Shown here: positions 29,733 through 38,214 of the stretch, piece by piece
How positions within the stretch are numbered: position 1 is the first letter of the stretch
Layout: each line of letters begins with the position of its first letter
Source of the DNA: Solibacillus sp. FSL W7-1464
GTDB lineage: Bacteria > Bacillota > Bacilli > Bacillales_A > Planococcaceae
DNA: 64,000 bases
Direction of reading: 5' to 3'
Assembly: GCF_038004425.1 (NCBI RefSeq)
Contig: NZ_JBBORC010000001.1
Span: 597,001 to 661,000, forward strand
The notes under the pieces: generated by a model
What the model was told of the DNA's origin: nothing
What the model saw: only the letters and a program-made list of their open reading frames with translations
Databases searched by the model: none
Translations under genes and position numbers: made by a program

Positions 29733-30176
29733 GTGAAGAAATCAGTTAAAGTAATGTCAAAAACGGCTATGGTAGCAGTATTAGCTACTTCGGCTTTGAC
29801 ACCAGTAATTGCTTCAGCAGCAGAAAGTACAGTAGAATTAAAATTAGATAAAGTTGTAATTAAATCTGGTGACAATTTAGTCTCTTTAGATGCAACTACT
29901 TTCAGTCAAGCAATACGTGCAGGGAAAATTACAGCTAATCAATTAGCATACGTTCAAGATAACCAAGGCAATATTTATGATAAAGATCAATATGCACAAG
30001 CATTACGTTATGCTTCATTAAATCAATCTGAAGCATTTAAGGCTTTATTAGATAACGATGCCAAACAAGATGTAACTCCTGTGGAAGGTACTATTAATGT
30101 AGATGGTACGATTGAATTAGACCCAACTCCTGAAGAAAACCTAAACGAAACGTTTTTCAATAACTTAGCAGCCTAA
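29733..30176 (+). CDS. Secreted N-terminal exon (signal peptide); 5' exon of the group II intron
   Basis: 147 codons from GTG 29733 (AAAGGTGG 7 nt upstream). Signal peptide MKKSVKVMSKTAMVAVLATSALTPVIASAA, then a soluble segment (LDKVVIKSGDNLVSLDATTFSQAI) and an acidic linker (DVTPVEGTINVDGTIELDPTPEENL). Unspliced, it stops at TAA 30174-30176. I place the 5' splice site at 30173/30174, because the exon end TTAGCAGCC (30165-30173) pairs over 9 bp with a hairpin loop in the intron. Splicing would remove the stop and extend the protein. Follows the S-layer gene and may share its transcript. Confidence 0.75.
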   Translation: MKKSVKVMSKTAMVAVLATSALTPVIASAAESTVELKLDKVVIKSGDNLVSLDATTFSQAIRAGKITANQLAYVQDNQGNIYDKDQYAQALRYASLNQSEAFKALLDNDAKQDVTPVEGTINVDGTIELDPTPEENLNETFFNNLAA

Positions 30177-30490
30177 CCGCTAAGGAAATGAAAGGGAGCA
30201 AATAAATTGCTTCTAACTATTATCTAGATATGCTCAGTGAAATTCTGAGTCATGGTCAACAGCTAAAGATCATGTGTCTAATCCTCCTGCATCCAGGATG
30301 TGTCTAACAACACAGAGGGGTGAAGTCAGGTGAAGTCGTACTCGAAGGTCGGAAAAGAAGTCGAGGCGGGGCTCCATAATATAACTATGGCTAGGTTGAC
30401 GAATCCATGTTGAAGCATTATAAGAGAATAAATATCGCGTATTGCTAGGAGTTCGGTATTTATCGTTTAATCCAAAATGATTAAATTGCT

Positions 30491-30517
30491 CATTGTATAA
30501 TTGGCTGTTAAACAATG
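30491..30517 (+). ncRNA. EBS1 stem-loop of the intron
   Basis: CATTGT (30491-30496) pairs with ACAATG (30512-30517). The loop holds GGCTGTTAA (30503-30511), complementary to the exon end TTAGCAGCC with one G-U pair. This is the layout of an exon-binding site 1. Confidence 0.65.
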
Positions 30518-30735
30518 TGTCCTTATAGTGGAGAGTGGAAGCCTAAGGTTATGTATGTAAGGATATAGATAATGGAACGTTTGAAGTTTTTACCGAAGAG
30601 GCATGTTAGGGCCAGTGAAGCGGTAAAAATGGCAGCAGATCCGTAGTAGTGTGGAAGGACTGCCGTTTGTATTGTTGTAGAAATGCAGCAAGAGGTTAAA
30701 ACAGTCCCGAGCGAAGGGATCTAGTCAGTAATAAT

Positions 30736-30751
30736 TATTTATTTCCCCAAA
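30736..30751 (+). ncRNA. Domain IV guide-target sequence
   Basis: TATTTATTTCCCCAAA in domain IV is perfectly complementary to the 5' edge of the two separate domain V-VI cassettes: 14 nt with 39551-39564, 16 nt with 45045-45030 (minus). Organellar split group II introns are likewise reunited by pairing in domain IV. Confidence 0.7.
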
Positions 30752-30773
30752 ATAAGTTATTAAAGCTGATGGC

Positions 30774-30807
30774 ACGCCGTATGCGGTGAAAGTCGCACGT
30801 ACGGTGT
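30774..30807 (+). ncRNA. Group II intron domain V, copy 1
   Basis: 34 nt, the standard length. The lower stem ACGCCGTA/TACGGTGT has the catalytic triad CGC with its central G-U wobble, then a 2-nt bulge (CG), upper stem TGCG/CGCA and a GAAA loop region. Confidence 0.9.
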
Positions 30808-31005
30808 AGGCTCCAAGTGAAATTTACATGGCTTTAGTTCAGAATGAAAAAGTAAAATGATAATTAGACTGATTTAAAAGTTAATAAATGGATTACTTAT
30901 TTAAGGAGAAATAACACTTTTCTATTAGAGAGGCATTTTTTAACCCTTAAAATTCAGATTATTCAGTGATACAAGGACTAAAGAACGGTAATATAAACAG
31001 AGAAT

Positions 31006-31608
31006 AGCGATCCAGAGGTAGAGAAAGCAAAAGCTGATTTAAAAGCTCTATTAGAAGCAATTTCAAAACAAATTGAAGCTTTAAATAAAGTGGTAGATGA
31101 AGCGCAAGAATTATTAGATAGTAAGGATGCTACAGTAGAAGATTTGAATAAAGCAGTTGAAGATATTAAAGCTGAATTAGTAAAAATTGATGATGTAGAT
31201 CCAACAATCGTAACTGACCCAGCTCCAACAATTACTTCTGCAACAGGTGTAACTGTAACGAGTGTTTTTGATGGCACTACTATTAACTTTGCAGTAGACC
31301 AAGACGCAACATATACTAAAGGTACAATTGAAGTGAGTGAAGAGAACGTAAGTGCAATAATTACTTACGGAGAAAATGGTCCATTAACATTAGATACTAT
31401 TTCTGAAGATGCATTATTAGAATTATTCGCTATTCAAGGTGGAAAAGGTAATGATGTTCTAGGACAAACATTAATTGATAATTCTGGTGTAACTGTTACA
31501 TTAGTAGACTTAGCGGGTAATGAAACTACTTACACAGTTAACTTTATAAAAGCGGCTCTTGAAGAAGAAGAAGAAGTAGAAGAAGTAGAAGAAGTAGAAG
31601 AAGCATAA
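31006..31608 (+). CDS. 3' exon 1 (cis): acidic coiled-coil/Ig-like tail, no start codon
   Basis: 200 codons, open from just after the predicted 3' splice site; upstream in frame is TAA 30994-30996. It starts SDPEVEKAKADLKALLEAI, a helical segment (FIVAR-like, to about residue 60), then a beta domain (SATGVTVTSVFDGTTINFAVDQ onward) and a Glu-rich tail with repeated EEVEEVEEVEEA. The only in-frame start candidate, GTG 31090, has no ribosome binding site. Joined to the 5' exon it would give a secreted protein of about 347 residues. Alternatively it is a broken gene. Confidence 0.65.
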   Translation, partial: SDPEVEKAKADLKALLEAISKQIEALNKVVDEAQELLDSKDATVEDLNKAVEDIKAELVKIDDVDPTIVTDPAPTITSATGVTVTSVFDGTTINFAVDQDATYTKGTIEVSEENVSAIITYGENGPLTLDTISEDALLELFAIQGGKGNDVLGQTLIDNSGVTVTLVDLAGNETTYTVNFIKAALEEEEEVEEVEEVEEA

Positions 31609-31616
31609 TCAAAATA

Positions 31617-31668
31617 AACTGCACCACAATTGTTAGACGCAAACTTACAATTGGAGGTGTAGTTTTTT
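31617..31668 (+). terminator. Terminator after 3' exon 1
   Basis: AACTGCACC-CAATTGT pairs with ACAATTG-GGTGTAGTT, followed by TTTTT. Next to it, TTGGTTCTATAATA is repeated in tandem (31667-31680, 31681-31694). Confidence 0.85.
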
Positions 31669-31791
31669 GGTTCTATAATATTGGTTCTATAATATTTGTT
31701 GGGGTATTCAAACAAATTTACAATAAAAAAGCACAAAATCATACTTTTTTATATACTTGAATTGTCGGGAAACAAGCAATAGAAAGGTGAT

Positions 31792-32383
31792 TTGTGCTGT
31801 ATGAATTTTAACATGAATATCCCAGGATTAAAAGATGTAGAAGTTACAAAAATTGAAGAGTTAGAGACGGGTATGGCCATTTCGATTGAACATCCGCGTC
31901 AAGCACATCAATGTCCAGCGTGCCAACAATGGACTACGAAAGTACACGATTACCGGATTCAAAAAATTAAGCTTTGGCAAAATATCGATCGGTTCTCTTG
32001 TTTCGGGATTCGCAATAATCAATTGATATTTTCCTACCTCAGTATCGCCTTTGTATTTATCAATCGCAATCGCTTTCGGTAACTGAACCCCTTTTCCGCT
32101 GCTTCTTTGAATGTTTTCAATTTTATCGCTCGAATGCTTAACGCCTGCCCGCCGGAAAGAAACGATTAAAGACTACTTAAAGCGCTACGGAAGTGAAGTG
32201 GAAATTGTGGTGTTGGATATGAGCCCTGCCTTTAAATCAGCGGTCCGTCAGTCATTAGGAAGACCGATTATTGTGGCCGATCGCTTTCATTACTGCCGTT
32301 CTATTTATTGGGCGTTAGATTCGGTTCGTCGAGAAGTTCAAAAGGACTGGCATGAATACGACCGGAAAAAATGCAAGCGAATG
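31792..32383 (+). pseudogene. Broken ISL3-type transposase with an inverted internal segment
   Basis: The start encodes a zinc-ribbon ISL3 N-terminus (HQCPACQQWTTKVHDYR). The end encodes ARRKETIKDYLKRYGSEVEIVVLDMSPAFKSAVRQ, part of the DDE domain. The middle (about 31978-32143) reads as transposase only on the opposite strand (LPKAIAIDKYKGDTEVGKYQLIIAN, ending DILP, which would join to ARRKE). So the segment was inverted in place, and part was lost. It is cut at 32383 by the next element. Confidence 0.7.
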
Positions 32384-32915
32384 CTGTAACCGTCAACCCA
32401 AACTCGTTTTTTATTTGATCTTTCATCTGGTACACAACATATCAAAATTTATTTAGAATCTCGTAAATGGTTTTGTAATGAATCTTTTTGTCCGAAAAGA
32501 ATCTTTACCGAACATTTTTCTTGGGTGAAACCCTATGCTCGACAAACCGATCGGCTTCAGATATTACTTCGGAGAATCGCTTTTCAATGGGGTGCCGGCA
32601 AGCTGAGTAAGTTATTCGTCCGTTTCTTCCCTGCCATCAGCCATGACACATCCTTACGATTAATTCGAGCCACACCAATCGAACTCCCTACAACTACTGC
32701 AATAGGACTCGATGATTTTGCATTCCGAAAAGGACATCGATATGGCACATTGATTTGTGATTTAATCTCTCATCAACCACTAGCGCTTCTTCCGAAAAGA
32801 ACGGGTGAAATTGTGGAGTATTGGATAAAACAACAACCTCATATTCAACTTATTAGTCGAGACAGATCAAAAACCTATCGAGAAGCTATAACGAAAGCAA
32901 ATCCTAACATTCAGC
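32384..32915 (+). mobile_element. Older ISL3-type element (copy A), first fragment
   Basis: Begins with the same terminal sequence as copy B (TGTAACCGTCAA), then lacks about 230 bp and continues with transposase code (KPYARQTDRLQILLRRIAF, GLDDFAFRKGHRYGTLICDL). It is interrupted by copy B at 32915; the frame resumes at 34654 and again at 36282. Confidence 0.75.
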
Positions 32916-34653
32916 TGTAACCGTCAAGCTAATTTGGTTCTTACGCAAATTTGGTGAGGCTATTTTTTCAATGTTTTTCGGGTATAGCATTAGAAAAGGA
33001 CTGATTTATATGTTGATTCCTTGGCATGCACCTGAAAAACAGTTGTCTTTGCAATTTATGCAAACAAGTAAATCGGCGATTATATTACATCTGCAATTGA
33101 CGAAATCCTATGCATTTTGTACATCCTGCGGCACTCAAAGTACACATTTGCATAGCCACTATTCTCGATTTTTGTTTGATCTTTCATCTGGTACACAACA
33201 CATCAAAATTCATTTAAAATCTCGTAAATGGTTTTGTGATGAATCTTTTTGTCTGAAAAGAATCTTTACTGAACGGTTTTCTTGGTTGAAACCCTATGCT
33301 CGACAAACCGATCGACTTCAGGTACTCCTTCGGAGAATCGCCTTTTCAATGGGTTGCCGGCAAGCTGAAAAAGTTATTCGTCCATATCTTCCCTCCATTA
33401 GCCATGACACATTCTTACGATTAATTCGTGCCACACCGATTGAATTACCTACAACCACTGCAATAGGACTCGATGATTTTGCATTCCGAAAAGGACATCG
33501 ATATGGCACACTGATTTGTGATTTAATCTCTCATCAACCAATAGCGATTCTTCCAGAAAGAACTGGTGAACTTGTAGAGGATTGGATCAAACAACATCCC
33601 AACATTCAACATATTAGTCGAGATGGATCAAAAACCTATCGAGAAGCCATTACGAAAGCAAATCCTAACATCCAGCAAATAAGCGACCGCTGGCATCTCC
33701 TTAAGAATGCAAAGGAAGCATTGGAGAGATGGTTAGAGCAGCATATTCCAGCTCAAATCGAATGGCATACGCCAAATGATCAAACGCAACCAATAACGTC
33801 TATAGAGAAGCCCATTGATGAAACCAAATGGCAGGTTATTTAACAAGTCCAAAAAGATTATAAGGCCGGTTTACGCATCACAACATTGGCTAAAAAGTAC
33901 CAGCTTAGTAGAGGAACAATTTATAAGTACTTAAAAAAACAAACGCCACCTCTCAAAACAAAACGTAAAGCCAAGCCATCTCAATTAAAGCTTCAACCTT
34001 ATTATGAAGCCATTATTGGGTATGAAGAGCAACGTTTAACAACTGATCAAATCGTTGGAAAGCTTCGTGCAGAAGGTTATGAGGGTAGTTATTCAGCCGT
34101 CCGAAAATTTTTAGAACCACTACGCGCACAAAAGAAAAAACAATCCATCCAAACACTGGAATGTCGCGTATCAAGAACGCAAGTACTGTCCTATAACTGG
34201 AACGGTTTCACATCGTTGAATGAGAAAAAACAGTTACTTTTAAAGCGATGCATCACTGTATTTCCTGATTTATTACACATCGAAAAGATCATACAGGATT
34301 ATCGAAATCTCTTTCAAACAAAAGATGTTATTGGGTTAATCGTTTGGATGAAAAAACAATTATCAAACAAACTCTCACCATTTCACAGTCACGCTATTGG
34401 AATACGTATAGATTTAACCGCTGTAAAATATGCGATAACATCACCTTATTCAAACGGCTTATTAGAGGGACAAGTGAATCGTTTGAAATGGATCAAACGT
34501 ATGATGTATGGGCGTGCTAAACCAGATTTACTTGAAAAACGAATGCAATATCGTTTTGAATGATATTGTGAAATAATGATATTTTTAGATAATACATATA
34601 TCCGTACTTATTCACCAAATTTGCGTAAGAACCAATTTATTTTAGCGGTTACA
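32916..34653 (+). mobile_element. ISL3-type insertion sequence, copy B
   Basis: 1738 bp. The ends are inverted repeats beginning TGTAACCG and including TTGGTTCTTACGCAAATTTG. It is flanked by TCAGC direct repeats (32911-32915 and 34654-34658). Removing the element and one TCAGC restores the reading of copy A. It carries one transposase gene broken by a stop codon. Confidence 0.85.
33010..34563 (+). pseudogene. ISL3-family transposase split by one nonsense codon
   Basis: About 517 codons. The N-terminus has a zinc-binding pattern (CTSCGTQSTHLHSH), followed by the catalytic block GLDDFAFRKGHRYGTLICDL and the C-terminal NGLLEGQVNRLKWIKRMMYGRA. The frame is continuous except for TAA 33841-33843; the homologous copy A has CAA there (WQVIQQVQKDY), so a C-to-T change inactivated it. 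Start ATG 33010 with AAAAGGA upstream. The remainder restarts at 33886 but lacks the catalytic N-half. Confidence 0.85.
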
Positions 34654-35050
34654 TCAGCAAATAAGCGACCGCTGGCATCACCTGAAGAATGCAAAAGAAG
34701 CATTGGAGAGATGGTTAGAGCAGCACCTTCCAGCTCATATCGAATGGCATGCTCCAAAGGATCAACCGCAACCAATATTGTCTATCGAGAAGCCCATTGA
34801 TGAAACCAAATGGCAAGTTATTCAACAAGTCCAAAAAGATTATAAGGCCGGTTTACACATCACAACGCGGCCTAAAAAATACCAGCTTAGTAGAGGGACA
34901 ATTTATAAGTACGTAAAATACAAACGCCACCCCTCAAAACAAAGCGTAAAGCCATGCCATCTCAATTAAAGCTTCAACCTTATTATGCATCCATTATTAA
35001 ATTGAAGAGGACAGAGGACCGTTTAACAACTGAACAAATCGTTGGAAAAC
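34654..35050 (+). mobile_element. Copy A, second fragment
   Basis: Continues the older transposase (SDRWHHLKNAKEALERWLEQHLPAHIEWHAP) with frameshifts, until the IS3-type element at 35051. Confidence 0.75.
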
Positions 35051-35079
35051 TGGAATGTCAACACAAAATAATACAAACT

Positions 35080-35880
35080 TTATAAGGGCTGTTGCTTAAA
35101 CTCAGCTGGCGTCAGATATCCAAGTGTTTGATGGATTCGAATGTTATTAAACCAATTGACGTAATCCCAAAGTTCAAGATCGAGCTGTTCAAGGGAGAGG
35201 AAGGTCATTTGGTAGACAAATTCAATTTTGAAACTCTTATAGGTTGCTTCAGCCACGGCGTTATCATAGGGACAACCTTTAGCGCTAAGTGAACGCTTGA
35301 TACCGAATGCTTCCGTTGCTTCAGCCATCAGCTGATTATCAAATTCTGAGCCACGGTCTGTATGGAATAGTTGTACATCCGATAAATTGCCTTTAATTGT
35401 ACTTAAAGCTTTATAGACCAAGGCTGCGTCCTTATTTGGTCCAGCACTCGCACCGACGATTTCACGATTAAAGAGGTCGACAAATAAGCAGACGTAGTGC
35501 CACTTTTTTCCGACACGTACATATGTTAAATCACTGACTAATACAGCGTATTTTTGATTTTGTTCAAATACGCGATTTAATACATTCGCAATAACGGCTT
35601 CATTACTCTGTTTCTTTTGAGGCTTGTAATAGGCCACCGTGTAATTAGACGAGATTCCTAATATTTTCATCATACGGCCAATGCGACGTCTAGAAACAAT
35701 CAGACCTTGTTTTGCCAGTTCTTTCTTAATTTTTCTTGTGCCATAGTTATTGCGGCTCCGCTGAAAAATTTTGAAAATACGTTCTTCTAAATCGGCTTTT
35801 GCTGCCTGTTTTTCATGGTCATCTTTTTTTCGAAGATGGTAGTAATACGTATTGCGAGAGAATTGTAGGACTTTACACAT
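35080..35880 (-). CDS. IS3-family transposase OrfB (DDE integrase core)
   Basis: 266 residues from the first ATG, but the frame is open further up to the orfA end and is probably made as an OrfAB fusion. HTH_21-like N-terminus (RNNYGTRKIKKELAKQGL), then the DDE core: D in LVSDLTYVR, D in FHTDRGSEFDN, E in AVAEATYKSFK. The C-terminus YVNWFNNIRIHQTLGYLTPAEF is classical. Complete. Confidence 0.92.
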   Translation of the reverse strand: MCKVLQFSRNTYYYHLRKKDDHEKQAAKADLEERIFKIFQRSRNNYGTRKIKKELAKQGLIVSRRRIGRMMKILGISSNYTVAYYKPQKKQSNEAVIANVLNRVFEQNQKYAVLVSDLTYVRVGKKWHYVCLFVDLFNREIVGASAGPNKDAALVYKALSTIKGNLSDVQLFHTDRGSEFDNQLMAEATEAFGIKRSLSAKGCPYDNAVAEATYKSFKIEFVYQMTFLSLEQLDLELWDYVNWFNNIRIHQTLGYLTPAEFKQQPL

Positions 35881-35921
35881 TGCCGATACCGAATAGCGGT
35901 CTGCGTTTTTTTGAATGACCT

Positions 35922-36203
35922 CTATTTTCGTCCCATGATCAGCGCTGCTTGCTTTAAAATATCGTTCTCCATGCGTAACTGCTTCACTTCTTTACGTAGT
36001 TGGAGTAACTCGTTTTCTTCGGTAGAGCGATTGTCTTTGGCTTTAAATGAACCTGTTTCTTTCTGGTTTTTAATCCAGCGATCCAAAGCAGATGGTGTAA
36101 TGTCATATTCTCTGGCAATATCTGCACGAGACTTCCCATTTTCATAAAGTTTAACTAATTGTAGCTTGAATTCAGGGGTATAAGTACGACGTTCTCTTTT
36201 CAT
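35922..36203 (-). CDS. IS3-family OrfA (helix-turn-helix)
   Basis: 93 residues from ATG 36203 (TTAGGAG upstream). Helix-turn-helix KSRADIAREYDITPSALDRWIK, then a leucine zipper (ENELLQLRKEVKQLRMENDILKQAALI). It ends MGRK-stop; the sequence CGAAAATAG is a plausible slip site for a -1 frameshift into the orfB frame, which continues IEVIQKNADRYSVSAM. Confidence 0.88.
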   Translation of the reverse strand: MKRERRTYTPEFKLQLVKLYENGKSRADIAREYDITPSALDRWIKNQKETGSFKAKDNRSTEENELLQLRKEVKQLRMENDILKQAALIMGRK

Positions 36204-36281
36204 AAGGTACACGCTCCTAAGGGTTATCATATTTTTAGTATACCCCTTATGGAAGTTGTTTAGTTAAGTGTAGACTATTCA

Positions 36282-36665
36282 AACTTCACACAGAAGGCTA
36301 TGAGGGTAGTTATTCAGCCGTGCGAAAGTTTTTAGAACCACTACGTGCACTAAAGAAAAAACAATCCATTCAAACATTGGAATGTCGCGTTTCAAGAACG
36401 CAAATACTGTCCTATATCTGGAAAGGTTTAACATCGTCTAATGAGGAAAAAGCTACTGTTTAAGTGATGTAACACTGTATTTCCTGAGTTATTACAAACC
36501 GAAAAGATTATACAGGATTATTGAAATTTCTATCAAACAAATGATGCTAACGGGTTAACCGCCTGGATGAAAAAAAATTATCAAACAAGCTCTCGCTACT
36601 TCACAGTCACTCTCTTGGAATAAGTATCGATTTAACAGCTGTAAAAAATGCGATCACATTAGAAC
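36282..36665 (+). mobile_element. Copy A, third fragment
   Basis: Resumes the older transposase (EGYEGSYSAVRKFLEPLRALKKKQSIQTLECRVSRTQ) with several frame breaks. The similarity to copy B stops near 36665, so the right end of copy A has been lost. Confidence 0.75.
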
Positions 36666-36667
36666 GT

Positions 36668-36946
36668 TATGCTGAAACTAGTAATAGTTCAAAAAGAACA
36701 GGTACTACATTTAGATTAGCTAACTTATTTAGAGAAAATCCTGATATAAAATATTACTCAATAGCAAAAGAGTAAATAACTGGTACAGGTCCTGTTGGAT
36801 TAAATATCGATAGCGCACTAAGTGATATTTTAAGTGTGAGAACAACGGAAATTAGACATACTTCAACTTCTGATGATGGAGAGAAATATTTAGTTTTATT
36901 TTTCGATGAAGACTTTAAAATTACTCATTATATGAAAGTGGAATAA
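36668..36946 (+). pseudogene. Gene remnant with an internal stop
   Basis: One frame reads through 92 codons with a single internal TAA (YYSIAKE-stop-ITGTGPVGLNIDSALSDIL) and ends at TAA 36944-36946. There is no start codon or ribosome binding site, and its 5' end abuts the transposase remnant. Probably the 3' end of a gene cut off by the insertion. No family recognised. Confidence 0.45.
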
Positions 36947-36998
36947 GTATAAAATGTTTTAATGTTGAGGCTTGGACAAAACCTACCTTAAAGTTAAT

Positions 36999-37047
36999 AG
37001 CAGTCCAAAATTTATGAACATTAAAATTTGGACTGCTTTATTTTTTA
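36999..37047 (+). terminator. Terminator hairpin
   Basis: AGCAGTCCAAAATTT and AAAATTTGGACTGCT pair, then TTTATTTTTTATTT. It lies 50 bp after the gene remnant. Confidence 0.8.
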
Positions 37048-37049
37048 TT

Positions 37050-37222
37050 TCAGCTTCGCACCCGTTGTTCTCCGTTAAGGCGGACGCTTTCTTAAGGGCA
37101 CGGCTTGAGCCTGTAGTCAACTCAAGTATGATTCAATTCACCTTCAAATCATTAGCGATAGCAATATAAATGACCATGGAGCTTTTACTTTTAATCATAT
37201 CTAACGCAATAACATGTTTCAT
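37050..37222 (-). mobile_element. IS110-type transposase fragment plus dispersed-repeat remnant
   Basis: On the minus strand, ATG 37219 starts MKHVIALDMIKSKSSMVIYIA, the usual N-terminus of IS110-family transposases, with AGGAG upstream; it breaks after about 29 residues. The adjoining 37060-37120 (AAGGCGGACGCTTTC, GGCACGGCTTGAGCCTG) resembles a GC-rich dispersed repeat that I recall from Bacillaceae genomes. Nothing else is seen up to 37502. Confidence 0.5.
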
Positions 37223-37502
37223 ATAATTTCTCCTATTTAGCTAAGCATAGAAGCCCTCACAATATCTTACCGATTCCACTTTCTTATACAAGATCACTTT
37301 GGACCCAACATACTAAACTGATTCCATAAGGGCGTAAAGTTAGCGGTTTTTAATATGAAGTGGAATTTGTTTCAGAGGTTGGTCAGCTTTTTTTACTTCT
37401 ATTAACATTAGTATGTTTTTATCAAATAGCCCTAATTAGAAGTTTGAAAAAAGGACAACATAACTGTCCCCGCGCCACCTTGAGTATGGTAAAATAAAAA
37501 AA

Positions 37503-38174
37503 ATGAATAAAGAAGGTGCAAGGTTGTTTAAGGATATTTTTAGATTTTGTTTAGTATTGGTTGCTACATTTTTTTTGTTTCCGACTATTGGAAATGCCGC
37601 AGTGACCCCATGGCCCGCACCTACAACTGCTTCACAGCCAGATAAGCAATGGGAGATATCGTTTAGTGAGCAAGTGGATCGCGATACAGTGAGTAATGAA
37701 ACGATATATGTTTCTACAATTAGCGGGAAGAGAGTGGACACGAGCTTTTCATTCTCATCTGATAAACCAAACCTAGTCGTTGTTGAACCACCAATAGGGG
37801 GTTATGACCTTGGAGAAACCTACATCTTACATATTGGACAATCAGTTGGCTCTTTTCCACATAATGAAAGACTAAAGAATCATGTAGAAATGAAATTTTC
37901 TATTATTTCTAGTGAAAATCACCAGTTTGTTCAAGGGAAATGGGATACAACGTACCAAGCTACTTCGATTATAGCAATTTTTAATGCAGATTTTACGAGT
38001 AAAGTAACTATACCAGGTCTCATCAGCAGCACAGGTTATTACTCATTAGAAGGTTCTTACATGACACTCCGTATGTTGGGGAGAACGGTATCGGGAGAAA
38101 TTACAAAAGTTTCAGACCGAGAATTTTATATTACGAGTGCGTCTGGTAGTGTAATGTATTTTACAAAGCAATAA
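37503..38174 (+). CDS. Secreted protein with N-terminal Ig-like (SbsA-type) module
   Basis: 223 residues. Signal peptide about residues 9-34 (FKDIFRFCLVLVATFFLFPT onward, cleavage near GNAA). Residues about 35-135 are the Ig-like module shared by many proteins here (KQWEISFSEQVDRDTVSNETIYV to HVEMKFSII). The C-terminal 85 residues (GKWDTTYQATSIIAIFNADF) look like a small beta-barrel, perhaps lipocalin-like; this is a guess. GAAGGTG precedes the ATG. 40 bp before the SLH gene, so they may be co-transcribed. Confidence 0.75.
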   Translation: MNKEGARLFKDIFRFCLVLVATFFLFPTIGNAAVTPWPAPTTASQPDKQWEISFSEQVDRDTVSNETIYVSTISGKRVDTSFSFSSDKPNLVVVEPPIGGYDLGETYILHIGQSVGSFPHNERLKNHVEMKFSIISSENHQFVQGKWDTTYQATSIIAIFNADFTSKVTIPGLISSTGYYSLEGSYMTLRMLGRTVSGEITKVSDREFYITSASGSVMYFTKQ

Positions 38175-38214
38175 GGACATACAAGATACGAGATACAATA
38201 GGGGGAAATTATTA

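Larger units (their letters stand above)
30174..31005 (+). ncRNA. Group II intron without a reading frame (domains I-VI)
   Basis: 832 nt. Domain I-like sequence is seen from about 30220 on (hairpin CTCAG/CTGAG, then GAGGGGTGAAGTCAGG). An EBS1 hairpin is at 30491-30517, domain IV at about 30725-30770 (TCAG-TAATAA paired with TTATTA-aag-CTGA), domain V at 30774-30807, and domain VI at 30811-31002. It ends GAGAAT, giving the usual AY 3' end. Length is 1 mod 3, exactly what is needed to join the two flanking frames. No maturase/reverse transcriptase is encoded, so splicing or mobility would need a protein from elsewhere or none. The 5' end is TAACC rather than the usual GUGYG, which is the weakest point. 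Confidence 0.75.
35051..36281 (-). mobile_element. IS3-family insertion sequence
   Basis: 1231 bp with TG...CA ends and imperfect terminal inverted repeats (TGGAATGTCAACAC at the left, TGAATAGTCTACAC at the right when read inward). Flanked by AAC direct repeats (35048-35050, 36282-36284), the 3-bp duplication usual for the family. Carries orfA and orfB in the typical overlapping arrangement and looks intact, so it may be active. Inserted in copy A. Confidence 0.88.

Noticed and set aside
30270-30515. 81-codon minus-strand open frame within the intron
   Set aside because: It lies inside the structured part of the group II intron and has no coding features; no maturase motif.
31090-31608. Independent gene starting at GTG 31090
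   Set aside because: No Shine-Dalgarno sequence, and the coding pattern continues upstream to the predicted splice site, so it is better read as a 3' exon.
31555-31608. Short tandem repeat GAAGTAGAA at the end of 3' exon 1, as a phase-variation tract
   Set aside because: The 9-nt units keep the frame whatever their number, and are a simple acidic tail; they could change length but not switch the gene off.
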